A DNA stretch of 10,742 nucleotides, taken from assembly GCA_016935045.1 (NCBI GenBank), contig JAFGRS010000005.1, positions 1 through 10,742 of the forward strand. The letters are read 5' to 3'. The notes below the pieces were generated by a model, which was given only the letters and a program-made list of their open reading frames with translations, did not search any database and was not told the origin of the DNA. This DNA comes from Lentisphaeria bacterium (GTDB taxonomy: Bacteria; Verrucomicrobiota; Lentisphaeria; Oligosphaerales; JAFGRS01). A program made the translations under genes and the position numbers. Below, piece after piece: positions 5,903 to 10,742 of this stretch (positions are counted from its first letter, which is position 1; each line of letters begins with the position of its first letter).

Positions 5903-7657
5903 TCAGGTCCCGAGTGGCACTTCGTGGCGGCCCGGAGGCAACGGGGTTGTGGTCGCCGGGCCTGGGGCAGCCGCGGGCGAGACACCGCCCAGGTCGAGTC
6001 TGGCCGGCACGGGGGTAGTCACGAGCAGGCGTCCCGGACGGTTTCCGGGGGCATCGAATTCGAGGCAGACCGGACCGCGGGGTGTCGGCACGGTGGCCTC
6101 GATCCGGCGCAGGCGGCCGGGACGGGGCGCGATGCGGGCGGTCTCGAACCCGGGTGTCGCGGGACGCACTCCCACGAGGTGGAAGGGAATGATATTGGCC
6201 GGTGCGGCGCCCCAGGCGTGGTTCCAGTCGAGGTTGTTTTTGTAGCGGTGGTCCCAGGCTTCGAGGGTGACGCTCGACCCCACGCGCAGCATGTTGAGCC
6301 AGCCGCGGTCGTGTTCGGCGGTCATCAGGTCCAGGGCGTAGTCGGCATCCCCCAGCCGGTAGCAGGCTTCGAGCAGATACTGGGCGCCGTAGACGCTGCA
6401 GGCCATTCCCCGGGACCGGATGTGGGTCAGGACATCCCCCTCCCGGCCGGGCGGGACCAGGCCCAGCGCCGCCGGAATCATGCCGGCGTGCAGCGAAGCG
6501 TGTTCGGACCCCTCCCCGTCCACGAAAACCCCGCGTTCCTCATGGAAGAACACACGCCGCAGGCTCTCCACCACGAGCCGGTGGCGGTCCCGGTACGCGG
6601 CCGCATCCCGTCCCCGGCCCAGCACGGTCGCGATCTCCGCGAGCAGTTCCAGGTTCCAGGCGTGGAAGGCATTGACGATGGTCTTCACGGGCACCATGTC
6701 GTAGTTGTCGCGCTCTCCCTGCCCTCCCTGGGTGAAGGAGCCCGGGGGCCAGTCCACCAGGTCGCGCAGGGGATGGGGATGATGCAGGAAAATGCCTTCC
6801 AGCAGTTCCGGGGACACCAATCCGGTTTCGCTGCTGATCAGGCCGTCCTCGCGGGCCAGGGGGAGCAGGGCCTTACGCTGCAGCAGGTCGTAGTATGCCG
6901 CCAGCATGTCTTTGCGGCCGGTGTAGAGGTAGTCAGCCCAGGCCATGGGCACGCAGTGCAGGGACCATTCCGTCGGCCAGGTCGGGTGGAAGAGGAGGTA
7001 TTCGAGGCTGTGCCGCGCCATTTCGTACTCCGCGTCCACTCCGTAGTGGCACAACTGGTTGATGTAGGCGTCGGCCTCGTAGGGGATGCGTTCGCGGTCG
7101 CCATCCACGTAGACGCCGCAGAAGCTGGTGGCTTTGATGCTGTAACGGCACAGTTCCCAGACCCGGTTCAGGCGTTCGTCGTCGCAGCGGAAGGAGGCCG
7201 CCGCATCGTCGAAGGGGTGGAAGACAGCCATCTGCACGACCTCGGCGGGGGTGATGTCGAGGTCCCCTTCGACCGCCAGCTCGGCATAGCGGAAGGGGAG
7301 CACCTCGAAGAGCCCGGTAGGCATGCGGATGGCGGCCGGACCCGTGTTCCGGTTGTCCGGCGGGATGGTGACACGCACGGCCTGCCCGCCGACGGCCAGG
7401 GTCAGCGGTATGGCGCGGTAGCGGATGGACCCGGGCGGGGTACGGTCGACGCGCCCGGCAGCGTCGAGCTTCTCGCCGAGATGCACGACCAGGGCCGTGT
7501 CCCGTGGCACATCCGCGCGCAAGCGCAGGGTCCCGAAGGCGGCCCGGCCGAAGTCGTAGAACCAGTGGCCCCGGGAGAGCCGGCGCGCCGTCGCGGGGGG
7601 GATCTCCTCGACCACGAGGGGCCGCGGCCGGGCCAGGCGGAGCGATTGCGGGGTCAT
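5903..7657 (-). CDS. Glycoside hydrolase family 78 (alpha-L-rhamnosidase-type) enzyme
   Basis: This 584-residue protein belongs to the GH78 group, inverting enzymes that release terminal alpha-L-rhamnose from glycans. A beta-sandwich (HWFYDFGRAAFGTLRLRA, 31-48, to about 150) leads into an (alpha/alpha)6 barrel. The acid motif DGDRERIPYEAD (185-196) supplies D185, E189, E194 and D196; E189 and D196 are seven apart, as are two catalytic-site acids in characterised family members. A second acid, E466 in VTLEAWDHRYKNN, sits where the general base is expected. NHAWGAAPANIIP (479-491), GVRPATPGFE and TVPTPRGPV are typical of the C-terminal end. It is shorter than many GH78 proteins, which carry extra domains. 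No signal peptide is seen, suggesting action on imported oligosaccharides. AGAGGA lies 7 bases before the start; the GH99-like gene ends 53 bases upstream. Rhamnose specificity is an inference; other 6-deoxysugars are possible. Confidence 0.92.
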   Translation of the reverse strand: MTPQSLRLARPRPLVVEEIPPATARRLSRGHWFYDFGRAAFGTLRLRADVPRDTALVVHLGEKLDAAGRVDRTPPGSIRYRAIPLTLAVGGQAVRVTIPPDNRNTGPAAIRMPTGLFEVLPFRYAELAVEGDLDITPAEVVQMAVFHPFDDAAASFRCDDERLNRVWELCRYSIKATSFCGVYVDGDRERIPYEADAYINQLCHYGVDAEYEMARHSLEYLLFHPTWPTEWSLHCVPMAWADYLYTGRKDMLAAYYDLLQRKALLPLAREDGLISSETGLVSPELLEGIFLHHPHPLRDLVDWPPGSFTQGGQGERDNYDMVPVKTIVNAFHAWNLELLAEIATVLGRGRDAAAYRDRHRLVVESLRRVFFHEERGVFVDGEGSEHASLHAGMIPAALGLVPPGREGDVLTHIRSRGMACSVYGAQYLLEACYRLGDADYALDLMTAEHDRGWLNMLRVGSSVTLEAWDHRYKNNLDWNHAWGAAPANIIPFHLVGVRPATPGFETARIAPRPGRLRRIEATVPTPRGPVCLEFDAPGNRPGRLLVTTPVPARLDLGGVSPAAAPGPATTTPLPPGRHEVPLGT

Positions 7658-7664
7658 GCCGGTT

Positions 7665-7670
7665 TCCTCT
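7665..7670 (-). promoter_or_regulatory. Ribosome binding site of the GH78 gene
   Basis: On the minus strand this reads AGAGGA, 7 bases before the ATG at 7657. It rejects a 180-residue open extension upstream, which overlaps the GH99-like gene in another frame. Confidence 0.7.
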
Positions 7671-7710
7671 TGCTGTGCCGCTCGGCTCGGAGCGTTTGTG
7701 GTCGATGGCG

Positions 7711-8841
7711 TCACTGCCCGGATCGTGCCGGTTCCTCGAGGAAGACCTTGCGGGCCGCTTCGAGGTAGCCGTAGCCGTACAGGTCGTCGGGCTCGAGGTA
7801 GCTGGTTTCCGTCCACTCGTTCCAGCTGTTGACGGTGATCAGGGGCGGCTGCTGCGGGTGTGCGTCGACATAGGCTCTGGCGGCGCGGAACGCCTTCTCG
7901 ATCGCCTCGGGGGTGGCATTCTTGACGACGCCCGGACGGAAGGTCTGGAAGCGCGGGTTGTTGTCCCAGCCCATGGAGACGTGGGGGAAGTAGGGTACGG
8001 CGTATTCCCGATCGATCCGCTCCCACTCCGCGACCACATCCGGCAGAATGTCGCCGTAGTCCCGGTCGATGTTGGTGAAGTGGACGTACTGGTAGTGGGA
8101 GAGGCTGTCGAAGCCCAACAGGTCCACCAGTTCCTTCGAAGTGACCTGCCGGCCGCCGTCCACGCCGGAGAAGTCGAAAGTCTTCCGGTAGGTACACATC
8201 TGCAGGTGCAGTCCGGGCAATCCCGCCTCGACGGCGCGTTGGCGGAATCCGTCCAGCACCTCACGGGTGGCCGCGACCCCGCCCAGACCCTTGAGCAGGT
8301 TCTGCTGGTCGTAGATCATGAACACCGGTCTGCCGTCGATGGTGTAGTAGTTCGGCTGCCGGAAGTAGGACCCGATCAATCGGTCGGTCAACCGCTCGAA
8401 CTCGGGCCGGTCCACGGCCGCCTGCCAGATCACGTTGCCGTCGCGCACATGGGCAAGACGAATGTCCCACAGACTCAGCACATCGTGGTTGGCCCACATC
8501 AGGTAGAACTTCACCCGCTCGTTGTTGCGAGCCTTCAGGTAGCCGTTGTTCAGGCACTGTTCCAGGAACGGGCGCCGGTCGTACCAGTACCAATCGTAGA
8601 TGAACACGTTGACCCCATGGTCGGCGGCCGCATCGATCTGCATTTCCATCACCCGCGGATCGGCCTCGTTGCAGTAGCCCCACAGGGGTCGCCGCGGCCA
8701 GGTGTGCCCCGGGAACTTCGGTCCGGCTTTGCGGACGGTTTCCCATTCGCCGTTGCCCTCGGGCCAGAACATGCGGGTGCGGGGTTCGTCCCCGGTGTAG
8801 GACGGCCAGACATAGGCCGCCACGTCGTAGGTCCTCTTCAT
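7711..8841 (-). CDS. WbsX / GH99-like TIM-barrel protein
   Basis: This 376-residue protein matches the WbsX family (Pfam Glyco_tran_WbsX), whose fold is that of GH99 endo-alpha-mannosidases and endomannanases. Members turn up in O-antigen clusters and, in PVC and Bacteroidota genomes, among glycan-degrading genes. Family landmarks in order: AAYVWPSYTGDEPR (8-21), IYDWYWYDRRPFLE (81-94), FYLMWANHD (112-120), DGRPVFMIYD (169-178), SMGWDNNPR (289-297) and VNSWNEWTETSYLEPD (337-352). E342, E345 and E350 in the last motif are the best candidates for catalytic acids. The whole protein is one domain with no signal peptide, so it should be cytoplasmic. The neighbours favour hydrolysis of imported oligosaccharides over glycosyl transfer. 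Its GAGGAG overlaps the stop of the FAD oxidoreductase gene, implying coupled translation. The substrate is unknown. Confidence 0.92.
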   Translation of the reverse strand: MKRTYDVAAYVWPSYTGDEPRTRMFWPEGNGEWETVRKAGPKFPGHTWPRRPLWGYCNEADPRVMEMQIDAAADHGVNVFIYDWYWYDRRPFLEQCLNNGYLKARNNERVKFYLMWANHDVLSLWDIRLAHVRDGNVIWQAAVDRPEFERLTDRLIGSYFRQPNYYTIDGRPVFMIYDQQNLLKGLGGVAATREVLDGFRQRAVEAGLPGLHLQMCTYRKTFDFSGVDGGRQVTSKELVDLLGFDSLSHYQYVHFTNIDRDYGDILPDVVAEWERIDREYAVPYFPHVSMGWDNNPRFQTFRPGVVKNATPEAIEKAFRAARAYVDAHPQQPPLITVNSWNEWTETSYLEPDDLYGYGYLEAARKVFLEEPARSGQ

Positions 8842-8849
8842 CGTGCCTG

Positions 8850-8855
8850 CTCCTC
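8850..8855 (-). promoter_or_regulatory. Ribosome binding site overlapping the upstream stop codon
   Basis: On the minus strand GAGGAG lies 8 bases before the ATG at 8841. Its first two bases are also part of the TGA stop (8854-8856) of the FAD oxidoreductase gene. Ribosomes finishing that gene stop on this site, so the two genes are probably translated together and share one mRNA. Confidence 0.75.
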
Positions 8856-10443
8856 AACGCCGCGGCTGCGCGGCAGTCCGCGAATCTGCTGCCTTGGTCG
8901 GATCGGTCGGATCGGTCGGATCCGTCGGATCGGTCAGATCGGCCGGATCCGTCGGATCCGTCGGATCGGGTCCCACCGTGCCCTCGCCGGCATCCGCATC
9001 CCCCCGGACCACCGTCCTCCGTTCCAGCACCACGCCCTGGCGCCGGAGTTCGGCCTGTACCGCCGCGACCTCCACTCGGCGGGGCGCCACCCCTGCCCTG
9101 CCCGCCACGGCCGCGGCGACTCCGGCGGCCTGGCCCACGACCATGGTGTGCACCATCACCCGCAGGCGGGACGGTTGATCCACGCTGACGCTGCGGCCCG
9201 CTCCCATCAGCAAACCCTCGAGCCCCCGCGGCAACAGACAACGGTAAGGTAAATCCGAAGAATCGGCGTGGCAGACCTGCGCCCCCCAGGCATGCGGCCC
9301 CGGATGCTTGACCCGATGCTCCCATCCCACCAGCGTTCCCACCGCATCGGGTTGCCGCACCCCGGCCTGCAGCATCCCGCCCGTGAACACGAAGTCGCCG
9401 TCGAGACAGCGGGAGGTGCGCACCCCGAGGTTGGCGGCGGTACCGGCCACAAAGGCGTTGGCGAATCCGGGGATGTACGTGCGGTAGACCTCGGCGACCG
9501 CAAAGACCATCCGTCGCCCGTCGGCAATGCTGCGGCTGATCCGCTCGGGGTCGAGACCGTCGAAATGGGTGAAGCCGGTGATGACGTGGACAATGCCGGT
9601 CTGGCGCAGAGCGTGCATCTGGCAGGCGTCGGTGGTGTCCTGAATGCCGATGCTGGCCGGCAGTCTCCCGTCCGCCTTGGCACGCTGGAAGGCATCCAGC
9701 TGCATCCCGCCGCCATGGGGAAACAGGAAGGTCCCGCAGGCATCGTACTGGGCCAGCGCCTCCGCCAGCGACCAGTCCACGTCCATGTAGGCGGGGAACT
9801 GGTCCGGATGGTGCCGGAAAAAGTCCACGAAGGCGTCCACGTCGACGTTGCCCAGGCGGAAGCAGAGGCTGTGAACACCCTTCGCATGCGTCCGCACCGG
9901 CGCTCCCGCGCTGGTCGCCACGTCGGCGTCACCGGTGGCGTCCACGACGACCTTCGCCAGGATCGCATCGCGGCCGTTCTTCGTTTCCACGATCACGCCG
10001 CGCACGGCGCCGTCCTCGACCACCGCGGCGGCAGTCCAGGCCTGCACCAGGAGATCGGCGCCGGCCTGCTCGACCCGTTCCTGCAGCAGCAGCTTGCCGC
10101 GCTCGATGTCGTAGATGACGTGGCCCTTGTGGTCATGCCACCTGCGGCCGTAGCCGGTGGCGTCCGCCAGGGCGTCGGCCACCTCGACCGCGAACCCCGT
10201 CGTCCCCAACCGCCGGGGCTCGCTGCCCGTATAGTAACAGTTGAAGATGCTGCAGCACATCCCGGCGGTGGCGACGCCACCCAAGAAGCTGTTGCGCTCG
10301 ACCAGCAGCGTCCTGGCCCCGGCCCGCGCGGCTGCTACCGCGGCGGCCGTGCCGCCCAGCCCTCCCCCGCAGACCACGACGTCGTAGGCCCCGCGGATCG
10401 TGATTTCCCGTGATGTCTCTCGGACCGTGCTCGCTTCCGCCAT
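8854..10443 (-). CDS. FAD-dependent oxidoreductase (FAD_oxidored, PF12831-like)
   Basis: This 529-residue flavoprotein begins with a Rossmann FAD-binding fold: DVVVCGGGLGG (21-31), then E49 in LLVERN, which should hold the adenosine ribose. NSFLGGVATAGM (51-62), VVVDATGDADVATSAG (165-180) and YRCLLPRGLEGLLMGAGRSV (400-419) are characteristic of the FAD_oxidored family, as is the closing helix VMVHTMVVGQAAGVAAAVA. These enzymes are common beside glycan genes in PVC bacteria; most have no proven substrate, and some were mislabelled xanthan lyase. The conserved part ends near residue 475. The rest is a low-complexity tail made mainly of Asp-Pro-Thr units (493-516) encoded by a 9-base tandem repeat. 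The ATG at 10443 has a modest GGGAG 10 bases upstream and is preferred to a TTG 66 bases further upstream. It lies 71 bases from the preceding partial gene. Function is inferred only as substrate oxidation or reduction. Confidence 0.9.
   Translation of the reverse strand: MAEASTVRETSREITIRGAYDVVVCGGGLGGTAAAVAAARAGARTLLVERNSFLGGVATAGMCCSIFNCYYTGSEPRRLGTTGFAVEVADALADATGYGRRWHDHKGHVIYDIERGKLLLQERVEQAGADLLVQAWTAAAVVEDGAVRGVIVETKNGRDAILAKVVVDATGDADVATSAGAPVRTHAKGVHSLCFRLGNVDVDAFVDFFRHHPDQFPAYMDVDWSLAEALAQYDACGTFLFPHGGGMQLDAFQRAKADGRLPASIGIQDTTDACQMHALRQTGIVHVITGFTHFDGLDPERISRSIADGRRMVFAVAEVYRTYIPGFANAFVAGTAANLGVRTSRCLDGDFVFTGGMLQAGVRQPDAVGTLVGWEHRVKHPGPHAWGAQVCHADSSDLPYRCLLPRGLEGLLMGAGRSVSVDQPSRLRVMVHTMVVGQAAGVAAAVAGRAGVAPRRVEVAAVQAELRRQGVVLERRTVVRGDADAGEGTVGPDPTDPTDPADLTDPTDPTDPTDPTKAADSRTAAQPRR
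8896..8967. repeat. Tandem repeat of eight 9-base units inside the FAD oxidoreductase 3' end
   Basis: Eight contiguous 9-base units read GGTCGGATC three times, CGTCGGATC, GGTCAGATC, GGCCGGATC and CGTCGGATC twice. Read from the minus strand they encode Asp-Pro-Thr over and over, with one Ala and one Leu substitution (residues 493-516). Where a unit starts with C, the junction forms the palindrome CGGATCCG (8917-8924, 8944-8951, 8953-8960). Since 9 is a multiple of 3, copy gain or loss keeps the gene in frame. Confidence 0.95.
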
Positions 10444-10502
10444 GGTGCCCGTGCTCCCGGTGTCCTGCTGCAAACCACCCCAACCGGACCAGCGACCGGT
10501 GC

Positions 10503-10529
10503 CCGGCAACGCGCTCAGGGCGTTGCCGG
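10503..10529. terminator. Strong hairpin enclosing the stop codon of the partial upstream gene
   Basis: CCGGCAACGC (10503-10512) and GCGTTGCCGG (10520-10529) are perfect 10-base complements around a 7-base loop. The TGA stop (10515-10517) of the partial upstream gene lies in that loop. There is no T-run after the stem on either strand, so it is not a textbook intrinsic terminator; it may be an attenuator, an mRNA end protector or a weak terminator before the FAD oxidoreductase gene. Confidence 0.6.
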
Positions 10530-10742
10530 CGCTTCCCGGATTCCGGGGAATCGGCCCTCGTCGATGGCCTTCCAGAAGGCGTCGCGCACCTGTTCGTAGA
10601 TGCCGGGGAGTCCCCGGCAGGTGGCCGCGCGATCGATGGTCAGCCAGAGATCGGGCCGGGGGAGAGGCCGCGGCTTCGTCATCGGTTCCCGCCAGCGGTG
10701 GATGACGTGGGTGAGTTCCCGCCAGCTACGGTCGGGATTCAG
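10515..10742 (-). CDS. C-terminal fragment of an unrecognised gene, cut by the window edge
   Basis: The minus strand is open from the right edge to a TGA at 10515-10517, giving the last 75 residues of a protein whose start lies outside the window. Visible segments are SWRELTHVIHRWREPM, RPDLWLTIDRAATCRGLPGI and YEQVRDAFWKAIDEGRFPGI. The composition is that of a real soluble protein: mixed hydrophobic and charged residues, several Trp, and an amphipathic helix near the end. It is in the same orientation as the FAD oxidoreductase, with a 71-base gap, so it is probably the first or an earlier gene of the same operon. I do not recognise the family. An internal ATG (MTKPRPL) is not preferred as the start, since the coding character continues upstream to the edge. 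Confidence 0.7.
   Translation of the reverse strand: MNPDRSWRELTHVIHRWREPMTKPRPLPRPDLWLTIDRAATCRGLPGIYEQVRDAFWKAIDEGRFPGIREAPATP

Noticed and set aside
7679..7694. A small inverted repeat (CGCTC and GAGCG) between the GH99-like and GH78 genes.
   Set aside because: Only 5-base arms in GC-rich DNA and no T-run; not enough to call a terminator or processing site.
7658..8197. A 180-residue N-terminal extension of the GH78 protein.
   Set aside because: It overlaps the GH99-like gene in another frame, shows no GH78 features, and the ATG at 7657 has a well-placed ribosome site.
8896..8967. A CRISPR array or iteron-type replication origin made of the 9-base units.
   Set aside because: The units are contiguous with no spacers, too short for CRISPR, and no cas or replication initiator gene is nearby.
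5924..9252. Long plus-strand open frames opposite the GH78 and GH99-like genes and the end of the FAD oxidoreductase gene.
   Set aside because: They are codon-aligned antisense shadows caused by GC-rich third positions; the minus-strand proteins have clear family motifs.
10444..10509. A TTG start adding 22 residues to the FAD oxidoreductase.
   Set aside because: The extension is Gly/Trp-rich and unlike the family, and it begins inside the hairpin at 10503-10529. The ATG at 10443 is closer to the conserved FAD-binding strand.
10535..10547. A near-palindrome CCCGGA-T-TCCGGG near the end of the partial gene.
   Set aside because: It lies inside coding sequence, has 6-base arms and a 1-base loop, and is expected by chance at this GC content.

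Overview
The window is GC-rich, densely coding bacterial DNA. It carries a carbohydrate-breakdown locus: two glycoside-hydrolase-type enzymes with no visible signal peptide, one large exported beta-helix protein, and three oxidoreductases. There is no rRNA, tRNA, CRISPR array, transposase or phage gene. The organism is probably a member of the PVC group (Lentisphaerota, Kiritimatiellota, Verrucomicrobiota or Planctomycetota). That rests on the kind of genes (WbsX/GH99-like protein, the GH78 subfamily with the DGDRERIPYEAD motif, a secreted beta-helix protein with a CBM9-like tail, a PF12831-type FAD oxidoreductase) and on GC-rich repeats between genes. It is an inference from style; there is no marker gene.

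Layout from left to right. Positions 1-201 are a leader with a weak promoter candidate. Next is a Gfo/Idh/MocA dehydrogenase on the plus strand (202-1272). All other genes are on the minus strand. An aldo/keto reductase (1335-2159) converges on the dehydrogenase. A 244-base gap (2160-2403) holds two copies of a 26-base hairpin repeat exactly 60 bases apart. The 1089-residue exported beta-helix protein (2404-5673) follows, then a 229-base gap holding a third, degenerate repeat copy in inverted orientation. Reading leftward from the right edge there is a compact set: the C-terminal end of an unrecognised gene (10515 to the edge), an FAD-dependent oxidoreductase (8854-10443), a WbsX/GH99-like protein (7711-8841) and a GH78 rhamnosidase-type enzyme (5903-7657).

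The likely logic is that the exported beta-helix protein binds or cuts a polysaccharide outside the cytoplasm, and the GH78 and GH99-like enzymes, which lack visible signal peptides, work on imported oligosaccharides. The three oxidoreductases (FAD, NAD(P)-type Gfo/Idh/MocA, NADPH-type AKR) would oxidise or reduce the released sugars. The substrate cannot be read from the sequence; the GH78 gene suggests a rhamnose-containing glycan. No transporter or regulator lies inside the window.

I do not see a clearly new biological system. The most noteworthy points are an eight-unit 9-base minisatellite that forms the C-terminal tail of the FAD enzyme, the hairpin repeats on both sides of the beta-helix gene, a stop codon inside a strong hairpin at 10503-10529, the pairing of an FAD oxidoreductase with two hydrolases in one probable operon, and a beta-helix protein carrying what looks like the stub of a LamG domain.
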